Positions 11,901 to 22,485 of a stretch of DNA of 55,308 nucleotides are shown here, in pieces. How positions within the stretch are numbered: position 1 is the first letter of the stretch; each line of letters begins with the position of its first letter. Made by a program: the position numbers and the translations under genes. The stretch is from Lojkania enalia. Taxonomy: Eukaryota > Ascomycota > Dothideomycetes > Pleosporales. The notes below the pieces were generated by a model, which was given only the letters and a program-made list of their open reading frames with translations, was not told where the DNA came from and did no database searches. The stretch spans positions 33,629 to 88,936 of the forward strand of contig ML986592.1 in NCBI GenBank assembly GCA_010094045.1, written 5' to 3'.

Positions 11901-12205
11901 AATTTATCTAAAAGTTTTCTTTTCTTAACTATAGAATTTCTAGGATAATATTATAGTTAGTAATCTCTATAATTTAGAATATTTGTCTTTATTAAGTTGT
12001 TTCTAGAATTTTAAACTCTCTTAGTTCTATAGTATATATAACTTTCTTCTAGAAATCTTTCCCTTTTATAGTTTAAATTGTATAAGATCGTTCTAGTTGT
12101 ATTATAAGTATTTCTTTTCTAGCGATATAGTTGCTAGCTATAAAATTCTTTATTACTCTACTATTAATAAGTATATATACTTTATAACCGTAGTACCATC
12201 TAGGT
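8930..12205 (-). pseudogene. G2 pol polyprotein (PR-RT-RH-IN-chromodomain)
   Basis: Minus-strand order. Aspartic protease at about 12190-12060: a frame reads 'VYILINSRVIKNFIA', aligning with the LIDSGAT..FI motif, with the catalytic Asp changed to Asn. RT near 11217-11206 reads YLDN instead of YLDD. The integrase C-terminus at about 9370-9110 contains 'SSKLDYIKIGLYKIK', a GPY/F-like module. A chromodomain is encoded at about 9075-8945 ('EVEKIIRYKIRNSKQYYLIK'), which in chromoviruses can steer integration to heterochromatin marks. Many TAG/TAA stops break it. Positions are approximate. Confidence 0.85.
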
Positions 12206-12209
12206 ATTA

Positions 12210-14200
12210 TAAAGTAGTATTCTCCTACATTCCTATACAACTAAGTTATCTTAGACTAGTAGGCTATTACTTCTTTTATAGATATATATTTCGGATATTT
12301 CCGTTCTAGGCATTTATACTATAGCCTTCCTCTAACATATACTATAGGTAGTAGAAGTCTAAGTTTAAGTACTGTATAGTTTTAGGTTTATTTAGTAACT
12401 TCCTATTCTATTATAGCTTCTTACTTTATAGAGTTTTCTAGTACTTTATCTTCGTTTAATCGTCTTAGCTATATACCTATATTTTCTTTTCTTCTTTAGT
12501 AGGTCTTATATTATCGTTCGATGTACGATATCTATACTATCTTAAAATACGCTAGATGGTGTTAGTTTATATAGAGGTTATTATCTTCTCTAACCTAGTA
12601 ATCCTATTCTTATTTATATCGCAATACCTTTAGTATCTAGTATTTTACTAGTACTTCGTTTCGTAAGAAGGCTACTACTTTCCGTACTATATACGCCGCC
12701 TTATCCTAATCTATTATATTAAGGTACCCTTCTACTACTTTTGTAGTTTCTATCCATTTTTAGAAATATAAGAAGCGGATTTCCCTAGGATAGGTATTTT
12801 ACTATTCTTCGTAAACGTCGATAATATCTTATCCTAGTCTATTTTTATTATAGAATTTTATAGGTAGTTTATCTTATAAAGTAGCTATAGAAGCCGGGAT
12901 TCTCTATTTATACTCAATTATTCCTTATTAGTATGTAGAATATACTTTAGGTACTGGTTCAGGTATTAGTACTCTAGTAGTAGCTTCTTCTATTTATAAT
13001 AGGGTGTTTATTTCTTTATTCTCGTCTAATATTTCCTAAACTTCTTCTAGCTATCTTTTTATACGTTCCTACGTGGCTGTAAGTTACATTCTCTTCTAAG
13101 GCTAATATCCTATAGCTTCTTTAAGTTGTTAGTATATTTAATACTTGTCTTTGTTATAGAAGAACTAATATAAGGTTCTGTATTCTATAGTTGTAGCTAG
13201 TTTCTCTTTACCTGCTTCCTGCGGTTTGTCTTCTATAGGCCGGTTTCTTCTTTCTTTCTTTTTACTTCAACATTCTTTTACTATATATTCTAGTTTTTAA
13301 CAATTATAATACTTAATATCTTTCTTTTAAGTCTCCTTTTCCTGAGTCGCCTATAACTTAGACTTCTTTTCTCTAGTAGCGCTTAGATCTATAGGTCCGC
13401 CCGCGTTAGCAGCCCTTATTAAAAAGTATATCCTTTAGTAGTACGCTTATCTTTCCTCGTTTTTAAACTAGTATAGTTCGTTATTAATTCTCTTTACTAG
13501 TTGGAAGTATAATACTAGGTCCTGCGGTTACTCTATATATATTATTACTCTTCTTATTTCTATTTTCAATCCTCTATAGAACTTTACTATTATACTATAG
13601 TCGTCTTATACAACTTTATTCGAGAGCTATTAAAAGCTTAATATATACGAGGTAATAGATCCTAGTTGAACTAGGTTGTAGAGTCTATCTTCTACTACTT
13701 ATACTTCGTTAATATCCCTAAACGCTAGTTTAAGTTTCTATTAGAAGTATACTAGACTTATAAATATTACCTTAGTTTTACTCTTCTAGTATTCTTTCGC
13801 GTGGTTTTTAAAATCTATTAAGAAGGACTAGAACTAGTCGAGTAGTTTACCTGTTAAATATACTCCTATAAATAGTACTTTCTCGTTCTTATATTAAATA
13901 ATATTAAGGTTAGCGTTAATATAGATCTTTACTACTACTAGGAATCTTTTAAGCTTAGACCTAGTTCCGTTAAACTTATTAAGTAGTACTAGTTTAATTC
14001 GTTGTTAGTAATATATTATTAGTAGTATTCTTTCTACTTACTTAAGTTTTTAGATAATTCCTGTAAGTCCTATCCCTTATTTACTATTAACCATTCCTTA
14101 TATTCCTTTAAGACTTTTAAGAAGACTGTTCTAAGTCTCCTTTAGGCTTCTTATCTATTTGTCTACTAGAACTAGCTGTTCCTATTATTATGTTAATTCG
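12210..14200 (-). pseudogene. G2 gag polyprotein
   Basis: Minus-strand capsid/nucleocapsid frame upstream of the protease. The zinc knuckle is at 13270-13315 and reads 'YYNCQKLEYIVKEC' (one stop taken as Gln), close to CxxC-x4-H-x4-C with one Cys and the His changed to Tyr. Sequence and order match G1 at 5600-7600. The N-terminal boundary is not clear. Confidence 0.75.
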
Positions 14201-14378
14201 TTCTGCATTCTTATAAATATAGTTATTATACCTACCTCTGAAGAGGTAGCCTTACTAGCTAATCCTAATATTCTACTTACGTGAGTTTCCTACGTTATTT
14301 ACCAAAGGTATCTCTTTCCTTATAACCAGGGTAGTTTAACTAGTCTTACTTCTTCTAGCTTTACGAGGGTAGTTAAAG

Positions 14379-14749
14379 TGTAATAGCCCTTCTAATTAGC
14401 TAGGTATAGGGCGGGGTAATAACTAAAAGTAATTACGTACTACAAGGGGTATTATTCTTATAAACTTATAATAGAAGTGCGCAAGTAGAGTATATAAAAG
14501 ATATTTAAGTTAACTACAAAGAGCTATAAAGATTAGAGTTGTAAGGTTATTAAATACAATTTAGTTTCCTTATTATTTCTTCTTACTTAGTTATTCAGTT
14601 AACTAAGTAACTAAGTATACTTAGTTGCTTAGTTAACTAAGCTACTAAGCGTATTATATACCTTATATTAGCCTCGTTCTTCTAGCTATATAGAGTTTTA
14701 AATCTTAACTAGGTCTAGTACGGGGGTTCCTATAGGGATATCTATAACA
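14379..14749 (-). repeat. G2 5' LTR (371 bp)
   Basis: It starts 'tgtaatagccc' and ends 'tctataaca' as read on the plus strand, so the TG..CA termini are preserved here. On the minus strand this LTR carries the promoter for the element. The palindromic block is at about 14594-14641 with a few transitions compared with the 3' LTR. Confidence 0.9.
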
Positions 14750-14754
14750 AGTAG

Positions 14755-14869
14755 GCTTAATAGTTTAGTCTTAACTAAGCTGCTAAGTTATTTATATAAC
14801 TTATCCTACTTGCTTACCTATATAGAATCCTATACTTTAATTAGCTCTAGCACGGGGGCGTCTATAATA
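14755..14869 (-). repeat. G1 5' LTR, second part
   Basis: This is the continuation of the LTR beyond G2. It ends in 'cgtctataata', matching the G2 LTR end 'tctataaca' with CA changed to TA. Shared blocks include 'agctctagcacgggggc', corresponding to 'aggtctagtacgggggt' in G2. The middle is shorter and diverged, so G1 and G2 belong to related but not identical LTR subfamilies. Confidence 0.75.
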
Positions 14870-14955
14870 ATAAGCTAGTATCTACTATATTATAAAGCTT
14901 AACTTTCTACCAATCTTTTATATAGTATATTAACGTTCTATTACTAAGACTAATA

Positions 14956-16809
14956 ATATACCTTATAAGCGAGCGGCCTATATAAGTAAGTAGTCTACTC
15001 TATTAACTTTTTTAACCTTTATATATATATAGCTTAATAACTAAGTAATATAATAGTAATTTATAACTTACGCGATTATTCTATAGAAACCTCTATATCC
15101 TTCTAATATATATAAAAATTATACCTAGTCTTACTATAGTAGTTATAATACGTTTTATACTATCTACTTATACCTAATCGTACTCTAAATTAGCGTATTA
15201 TAACCCGAGTTTCCTTCTTATCATTCTTTTTAACAATAATTATCTCTCCTTATACTTTTATTAGGGTCCCTTACGCTTGAATCTACCTTTTTTTCCGCTG
15301 TTTCCGTTTTGTTACTACTTCATTCGCTTCTTAAAGGCTGACGATTTTATTATATATTAACCCGATCTGATACATCGCTTTTATAGAGCCTTTCTTAAGC
15401 TGATTTAGCTTCTTAATAATAGAAGCTAATAAAGAACTTATATTCCTTTAAATCCGATTATAAATTAATATTAATTAAACTTCTAGCTCACGTACATTAC
15501 TTAGTATTTTTACTTCTTATAGGGTATTATCTTATACTAGTAGTATTAGTATACGAAGCTTTATATTAAGCTTTAAAAGTACCGTTTCTAGATTAAATAG
15601 GACTAGACTAGCTCCTTAAAAGCTTGTATAGATATTATCCTTTATAATTAATATATTAAAAGCAGCTTTAAAAGCTAGAAAGAACTTAAGTTTTGTAATA
15701 TAGTTAATATAATTACATACTAAGACTAAGATCTAATTTCTATATATACGCTTTAATAGTAAAAAGTAGCCTATATCTAGTAGCTATAATAGGTGTAATA
15801 AATAAGCTAGTATATAGAGTAGAATAATGCCCTATTCCTTGTAGAGTTTCTGGAAATTAAGCGAGTTATAGCTGTTATAGCTATTAAAGATTAGTAGTCG
15901 ACGCGCGCCTATTATATAATCCCTTATATACTTATAAAAATGCTTTAACTACTTAATACCGAGTTTATTTATTATCCAGCTATTCTTACTAACTATGATA
16001 GCTTAGTTCTTAAATATATCGTCGCCTTCGTACTAAGTAGAGAGATAGTAGTAGCTAGCAATAATAATAAAGGGTAGGAGCGCCTAGCTAGTAGTATTAA
16101 TCTCCTAAATTACTAAAATCTATTTATAATTATCTAATTAAATTACCTTTAGTTAATTATATCTCTCTATACCTATAATAACTAGTTATAATAAGATAAT
16201 ACCTATTTAAAAGCTAGATTCGTTAAAGTTATATATATCCTTATCTATAATACTATACTTCTTCTTAGTATACTATATAAGCTTAAACTAGCCTTTAATT
16301 ACCTTAGGATCTTCGTATAAAGCTCTCTAGCAATTATAAGGCCGATTTAGGCGTATCTTAAGCTTAAGAGTACGTCTAATAAAGTTTCTAGGCTAATATA
16401 TACTAATCTAGTCTATACTACGTTTAGTAAGTAAGCTATTAGCTATATCTTATATAGTAGCTAAAGTAGGCGTAAATCCTCGCAAATCTAGGTCAAGTAT
16501 ATATTAAATAATAACCCCTTCTTTAGGTTTTATTAGTCTCTTTAAGTTAGGCTTATAATTACGCTGCAAGTAGATTCTAGTACGTTATTAGTATACGGTT
16601 ATTTAAATTGTGTTAAATATTAAAGCAGCGCGTCTTTCGCTATTTATTTAACCTCTTTTAGTAGCTAAGAGGGCTAAGTTTACTTAATTCTCGTTTTAGG
16701 CTGTATTCTTATTATTTCGTTATTATATTATTATTAAAAGCTTAGGTGTCGCGTTTTAGTAATAGAGTAGACCGCTTACTTATATAGGCTGCTCGTTTAT
16801 AAGGTACGT
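14956..16809 (-). mobile_element. Complete pogo-like transposon B2 (minus strand)
   Basis: The intact copy of family B, 1,854 bp, with inverted repeats of about 50 bp at both ends and TA at 14954-14955 and 16810-16811. It lies in reverse orientation relative to its host C1. It shows the uninterrupted arrangement of B1 and so proves that A1 is an insertion. Confidence 0.9.
15050..16700 (-). pseudogene. B2 pogo-type transposase
   Basis: Read on the minus strand. HTH/CENP-B-like region near 16500 ('DLRGFTPTLATI' type), DDE-core motif near 15905-15875 as 'LIFNSYNSYNS' (usual LxxDGHxSH, Asp changed to Asn, His to Tyr), basic segment near 15300, and a Cys/His tail near 15150. It is the same protein as in B1, with stops at mainly Gln/Trp positions. 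The catalytic Asp loss is shared with B1. Confidence 0.82.
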
Positions 16810-17027
16810 TATATATATAAGTTTTTAAGGTACTAGTCTAGTACTATTAAAGCTCGATATTAAGCTTTATACTCTATTACTACTACTAGCAGCTAGTTAC
16901 TTCTAGGAGTTAAAAATACTAACTAATACTATTAAACTAGGGTTTTAAACAATACTAATTTAAGACTATATTACTAGATATTAGAATAGCTTACCTACTA
17001 TAATTAATAATTCTCTTAATTTACTTA

Positions 17028-18881
17028 ACATATTTTATAAGTAAGTCGCCTACCTAAGTAAGTCGCCTACTTTTACTAAGAAGTTATACTCTACCTACTT
17101 ATAACATAATATAGTAGCTACCTTAAACTTAATTAATCTATTAAGAAGGTTAGATATTACTAGCTATTTTAGCTATTAATTAAGATTAAATTTAGAGCGT
17201 ATAAAATACTACAACTACCTATAGTATCCCCTAAATAACGCTTAGAGACTAACACACCAGTAAACCTTTATAATATAATTATAAGCCTAATTTAAAGAAG
17301 CTTATAAAGCTAGAAGAATTAACTATAATATAGTATATACTAGACCTATTATCTTATAGATACCCTTCTATAATCGATAGTATATAAGATATAGCTAACT
17401 ATTTATTTAGAGCTTACTCTATAGACTAGATTGGTAAAAACTAGCTAATAAACTTTATTAATCGCATTTTTAAACTTAAAATATACTTCTGTTAAAAATA
17501 CAACTAGTAAAGAGCTCTTTATAAGAATCTTAAAGTTATTAGTAGTTAGTTTAATCTAGTATATAATACTAAAGTAAAGTATAGTATTACTAATAATAAT
17601 ATCTATAATTTTAATAAGACGGGCTTCTAGATAGGTATTATATCTACTAGTAAAGTAATTACTAGTACTAAACTATTAGCTAGTTAACTAAAATTACTGT
17701 AGCTAGATAATTATAAGTAGATAACTATTATTTAGGTTATTAGCGCTTGCAGTAATACTATCCTACTATTTATTATCTTTACTAGCAAGCAGCACCTCTC
17801 TATATAGTATTAGAGCGATAATATACTACCTAGAGGAGTAATCGCGCTAAGTAATAGTAGATAGATAAATAATAAGCTTATAATTAAATAGTTAGAGCGT
17901 TTTAATTAGTATATAAGGTAGTATATAGTAGGCGCTTATTATCTACTAGTTATTAATAGCTATAAGAGCTATAAGTCTACTAAATTTTAGCTGCTTTATA
18001 AAGAGAAGGATATTATTCTATTATATATACCGGCACATTTATTACATCTACTACAGCCTCTAGATATAGGCTACTTCTTACTATTAAAGAAAGTATATAG
18101 GCGTAAGAATAATAAGCTTATATAAGCTAGTATCTACTATATAATAAAGCTCAACTTTCTACTAACCTTTTATATAGTATATTAATACTCTATTACTAAG
18201 GTTAATATATACGTAAGCTTTCGAAGTACTAGTCTAGTACTATATAATTCTAATATAGTACTATTAAAGCTCGATATTAAGCTTCGTACTCTATTACTAC
18301 TACTAGCAGCTAGTTGCCTCTAGGAGTTAAAAATACTAACTAATACTATTAAACTAGGGTCTTAAATAATACTAATTCAAGACTGTATTATTAGATATTA
18401 GAATAGCTTACCTACTACAATTAATAATTCTCTTAATTTGCTTACTAAAGGTGCTATATAGATAGCTTATTTATACATACTATTTTAGCGTTAGGTTAGT
18501 TAGTTTTAAGAAGTAAATAAGGCTCTATTATAGCGTAAAAAGCGATTAAAAAAGGTTCTATAGAAGTAAGGTAGCCTTACTAAGGCTGAAGCTACTAAGA
18601 TAGCTACTTAAAAGGAGGTAGATAGGTAGCTAGAGGATAAAGTACGCGTAGGTAAGAAGCGTAGAAGAGTAGGCATACTATACTAGAAGTACTATAGCCG
18701 CTGCAGCAAGCCTAGATATAATACTAGAACTTATATAGTAGTAGATAAATAGTATATCTATCCCCTATCAAATTATTATAGTAATATCTACTAGTATTAT
18801 TATGATATACGCCTCTAAATATAGAGATAGCTAATAAAGTAGGTAACTTACTTAGGTAGATAACTCGCTTGTAAAATACGT
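17028..18881 (+). mobile_element. Complete pogo-like transposon C2 inserted in C1
   Basis: 1,854 bp with terminal inverted repeats (17028-17075 and 18836-18881) and TA at 17026-17027 and 18882-18883. The left repeat has two perfect 16-base copies of 'taagtaagtcgcctac' with a 17-bp period. It is inserted into a copy of its own family, C1, which continues on both sides. Confidence 0.92.
17200..18830 (+). pseudogene. C2 pogo-type transposase
   Basis: The frame includes a CENP-B-like HTH region, a DDE core with 'LVINSYKSYKSTKF' near 17943-17985 (catalytic Asp changed to Asn, His to Tyr), then 'LLQPLDIGYFLLLK' near 18048-18090 and a basic region near 18530-18660. The tail 'RCSKPRYNTRT' near 18705-18735 resembles a zinc knuckle. 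The protein is broken by TAG/TAA stops. Its 3' half is matched by C1. Confidence 0.82.
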
Positions 18882-19320
18882 TACTAAAAGTACTATATAG
18901 ATAGCTTATTTATATATACTATTTTAGTATTAGGTTAGTCAGCTTTAGAAAGTAAATAAGACTCTATTATAGTATAAAAAGCGATTAAAAAAGGTTCTAT
19001 AGAAGTAAAGTAGCTTTATTAAAGCTAAAGCTGCTGAGATGGCTATTTAAAAGGAGGTAGATAAGTAGTTAGAAGATAAAGTACGCGTAGGTAGGAAGTA
19101 TAGAAGAGTAGGTATACTATACTAGAAGTACTACAGCTGCTGCAGTAAGCCTAGATATAATACTAGAACTTATATAATAGTAGATAAATAGTATATCTAT
19201 CCCCTATTAAATTATTATAGTAATACCTATAGGTATTATTATAATATACGCTTCTAAATATAGAAATAACTAATAAGGTAGATAACTTACTTAGATAGGC
19301 AACTCGCTTATAAAATATAT

Positions 19321-20149
19321 AATACTCTACAACTATTAAGTTAATTCTAATACTAGTTAACGCTTTTAATCTAGAGTATAATTAGGTTAATATTATTATA
19401 GCCTTTCTAAATAGAAAGATAGACGAAAATAACCCTATCTACACTTAACTATTAGATAGTATAATTATATAACTTAATAAAGTACTCTATAATCTCTACT
19501 AGTTACTATAACTTTAATATAAAGAAATTAGTTGCTATTTAATATTATATAGATATAGACCTCTTAATTCTAATCTATATATCTTTATTAGTAAAGAGCT
19601 ATAGTAGATTATTATCGTATATATCGATAATCTACTCTTTATTTATCTAACGGTTAAAGGTATAGTAGCTATAAAATAAATAGTTATAAGTACCTATAAA
19701 TATTATAATTTTAGCCTATTAAACTACTATTATAGACTCTATATCGCACGCGATTATATAATATATATAATGGAGCTTTTTATAGAATTATATATTAAGA
19801 AGTTTATATTAATACTTTAGTAAGAGAACTACTATAAGTATAGTATACTATTTAATCTCTTAGCTATTAAACTTATAGCTCGCTCTAAAGAAGATATTAG
19901 TAATACTAAACTACTTAATAAATATTAGTTAATTATTAGTAAACTACTATATTCTATATACCTTATATAATTAGATATTATATATTATATTACCTTTCTA
20001 GAACGCTTTAGTAGTAATCTAATACGTCTATACTATAAGTATATACTATAAATTATAGATTATTTCTATACTATATATAACTATATTATAAAATTCTTAG
20101 TATTAAATAGAGTTTAAAGAGTATTAATTAAATACTTTATCTATATATT
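19321..20149 (+). pseudogene. J copia reverse transcriptase
   Basis: The frame reads 'NIIIAFLNRKIDEN' (the VTAFLNGEI-type motif with the first catalytic Asp position changed), then 'LNKVLYNLYQ', and near 19616-19640 'VYIDNLLF', the YVDDLL box with the second Asp changed to Asn. Downstream, near 19930-19985, it reads like 'YQSIIGKLLY', the conserved block before RNase H in Ty1/copia. It is inactive because of the YIDN change and many stops. This RT copied element RNA in virus-like particles. Confidence 0.85.
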
Positions 20150-20154
20150 AGAAG

Positions 20155-20433
20155 TGTAACGATGTAAAGAAATCGTTCCACGAAAAGCTTTATATACAAC
20201 CTTATCCCAAAGCTTTTCGCTTATCTTATCCTACCTCTAGTTCTACCTCTTTTCCTATCTATATATAGTTGTATACTCTCTTATAAGTAGCTTAGTAGTT
20301 TTTCTATATCCTTTTATATAAGGCCTATAGGTGTTAATAGAATTCTTAGGTTCCTAATCCCCTATATACTTCTATATACCTCTAAGTAGGTTTATACTAT
20401 ATTTAAATCTATTATCTTGTCTACGCTATTATA
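20155..20433 (+). repeat. G3 5' LTR (279 bp)
   Basis: It begins 'tgtaacgatg' and ends 'ctattata' (CA changed to TA). Near the start the 10-mer 'aaagcttt' context is repeated in inverted form ('cgaaaagcttt' and 'aaagcttttcg'), giving a potential hairpin of about 10 bp arms at 20177-20219. Four LTRs of this family are in the window. Confidence 0.9.
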
Positions 20434-20930
20434 TTATATAGAAAAACTTAATACTACTAGTAACAGTCTCTTTAATAATATTGTATTAATTATTTATTTA
20501 AATATATTTAAGTCTAAAATATACTTAATTTAGTTTAGATTATAATATTTATATACTATTATATTAAATTATTTAGTTATCTAGATAGGATCTTAAAAAT
20601 CTTTTATTAACTAAAGCCTTTAGATTTAAAACTTCCTATCTTCTACGATTAGAATTACCTTTAGAAAAGCCGCATAGAGTACACCTAGGTAGAAACTTAG
20701 AGACTACTAATAATCTATTAGAATCGGAGGTAACTGCTAATATCTAACTATAATTTACCTTCTAATTCTTATACTAGAATTAATATACGCGCAAGTTGTA
20801 GTAAGAGTAAACTTCTATCTACGCATATAGAATAACTATTACCTTCTATAAAGGGCCCTATAACAGGCGGACCCCTCTCTATAAGGTTAGTAGTAAAGAA
20901 CCTATCTAATTTAGAGGAAAATTAAAGTAA
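20434..20930 (+). other. G3 leader between LTR and gag
   Basis: About 500 bp with no coherent frame, matching G4 34890-35390. The primer-binding site should start at 20434 ('ttatatagaaaaactt'; 'ttatatagaagaactt' in G4). I cannot match it to a tRNA 3' end, and it may be mutated or the element may use another priming scheme. Confidence 0.5.
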
Positions 20931-22200
20931 ACTAATCCTTAAGGAATAAATTACAATTTTATAAGAGGAGATTATATACTTAATACGATAGAAAACTATT
21001 AGTTCTAATTAACCTCTATAAACTACCGAATTAGTACTAATAATACGCTAAGAAACTTTTACAACTCCCCTAGTAAGAAACCTTTTAACTACCTCTAAAC
21101 CCCCTTAAACCTATCTTACTAAACGTATATCTAAGATTAAAAGCTTTATAGATAGTAATAAACCTATATTTAAATAATAGCGAGCCTTAATTCTAGACTA
21201 ACTTAAGATTAATATAGATTACTATTAGATAGAGTATATACGTATAGCGTTAGTATAGAGATATACTTCTAATACTGCGAAAGGGTATCTAGAGCTAAAA
21301 TACCTAGCTAAATCGGACTAGTATTAGTTTAAGAATACTAAAGAAATAATTTCGCTTCTATAATTATATTTTATTATAGGTAATAAAGAGATAGAGGCGC
21401 GATAGGTATTTTAGGTCCTAAAGATAAATAAGAGAGAAGCGTTCCTAACTTTTAAAGCTCGCTTTATTAGTATAACTATTAGGGGATCCGTATCCTAATC
21501 TAAGTAGTTCTTCTACCTATAAGATAAGATTCTCTCTAGCTTAAGGATATTAAACTTTAGCTTTAAGCTTATATAGAAAGGCTCCTTTAATACTATAGTT
21601 ACCTATTTAACAGCCTATAATATAGAAAGGAGAAGTATTCTTAACCTTCTAGAATAAACTATTAGCTTATAGGTTGTAGCTAAAATAAATTTAGATCGGT
21701 ACTAGAAGGCTTCTGAGAGTTTATCTAAAATAACCTATAATTTAATACCGCCCCAATCTACTCTAGTATTAATACTTTACTCTACTATAATCGCTTTTTA
21801 ACAATCTAGTAAGACTCCTATATCTAAAAGGTATACAACCCTAAATAATTACTATAACTATAGTAAACTAGAATACTTTGCGAATAAATATATAATCTTT
21901 AAAGTATAAGAAATAGAGGTTAAATAAGAGGAGATTAAGGAAGAAGAGTTTCTAGACGTAAACGAGTACTATCTAGATAATTCTCGGGCGGGAAATAGAA
22001 ACGTCTAGAAAAACTCTCTATTTTAGATTTAAGTAGATATAACTTATTAAACATTAATTTATTATATTTATTTAGAGGAAAATACTTCTAAATCTCTACT
22101 ATTCTATATTTAAAAGACGTTAGTATATAACTAAACGCCCTTGTTAATACTAGTACCTAAAGCTTCCTATTTCTTAATTCTATAGTAGCTAGATTACTCT
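20931..22200 (+). pseudogene. G3 gag polyprotein
   Basis: The frame reads through a capsid-like region with 'FKARFISITIRGSVSQSKQF' near 21450-21510 (retrotransposon gag domain style). Near 21849-21885 it reads 'NYYNYSKLEYFANKYI', a zinc knuckle CYNCGKxGHxxxxC in which the Cys and His have become Tyr and the Gly Ser or Glu. The gene is interrupted downstream by K at 22218. It matches G4 35400-36650. The start is not fixed. Confidence 0.75.
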
Positions 22201-22218
22201 CTTAAGCCCTATATATAT

Positions 22219-22343
22219 TGTTAGAGCTGGCTAGCTCTAATAAAGATTAGAAAACTGCGTCTATTAACTAGAAATACGAGATATACTATATATATATCCC
22301 TAGACCTGCTAAGAAGCTAACTATAAATAGTTTAACTATAATA
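22219..22343 (-). repeat. K 3' LTR (125 bp)
   Basis: It begins 'tgttagagctggctagctct' and ends 'ctataata' as read on the plus strand. It contains the short inverted repeat 'agagctggctagctct'. It is a very short LTR, within the range known for fungal copia elements. Confidence 0.88.
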
Positions 22344-22485
22344 TACCCCCCCAGCTATAGTAAATAGCAAAGCTACCTTCTAGTTAACTAGTCTAGGTAC
22401 CTTTATATAGCTATAATATACCCCCCCAGCTGTAGTAAATAGTAAAGCTGCCTTCTAGTTAACTAGTCTAGGTACCTCTATAAGA
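22336..22485. repeat. 75-bp tandem duplication across the K LTR/polypurine junction
   Basis: Units 22336-22410 and 22411-22485 are near-identical; both carry 'ctataatatacccccccagc'. The unit contains the last 8 bases of the LTR, the polypurine tract (a run of G on the minus strand) and about 60 bp of 3' untranslated sequence, so K has two polypurine tracts. Confidence 0.85.

Larger units (their letters stand above)
7872..14749 (-). mobile_element. Complete Ty3/gypsy chromovirus G2 inserted in the G1 LTR
   Basis: A full-length 6,878-bp retrotransposon on the minus strand. LTRs of 371 bp lie at 7872-8242 and 14379-14749, and a perfect 5-bp target duplication AGTAG at 7867-7871 and 14750-14754. 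Order on the minus strand: 5' LTR, gag with zinc knuckle, aspartic protease, RT, RNase H, integrase with a GPY/F-like segment, chromodomain, polypurine tract, 3' LTR. An extra reading frame on the plus strand lies between pol and the 3' LTR. Decay is RIP-like, with no large indels seen. Confidence 0.92.
5442..14869 (-). mobile_element. Ty3/gypsy copy G1, 3'-truncated, split by G2
   Basis: Segments 5442-7871 and 14755-14869 form one older element on the minus strand. 5442-7642 matches the gag/protease part of G2 (about 12179-14378) along its length. 7643-7871 plus 14755-14869 is its 5' LTR (about 344 bp), broken by G2 with a 5-bp target duplication AGTAG. The RT, RNase H, integrase and 3' LTR are missing; the cut is at the A2 right end. 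At 14869 the LTR end abuts pogo-like C1, its host. Confidence 0.85.
14870..19320 (+). mobile_element. Pogo-like element C1, broken by B2 and C2
   Basis: Three segments belong together: 14870-14953, 16812-17027 and 18884-19320. They align in order with C2 from 18122 to its end at 18881. The right terminal repeat is at about 19280-19320. The 5' two thirds are missing, lost or displaced at the G1 insertion. Next to B2, C1 lacks 21 bp that C2 has (between short 'tagtacta' repeats), a small microhomology-type deletion. C1 is the host for B2 and C2 and itself sits in copia J. Confidence 0.85.

Noticed and set aside
12097..12309. Plus-strand open frame of 70 codons
   Set aside because: It lies antisense to the gag/protease region of G2, is rich in Tyr/Phe/Ile from TA-rich DNA, and has no counterpart in G1. 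A chance frame.
22336..22485. CRISPR-like or satellite array
   Set aside because: Only two 75-bp units with no spacers; explained by a tandem duplication in K.
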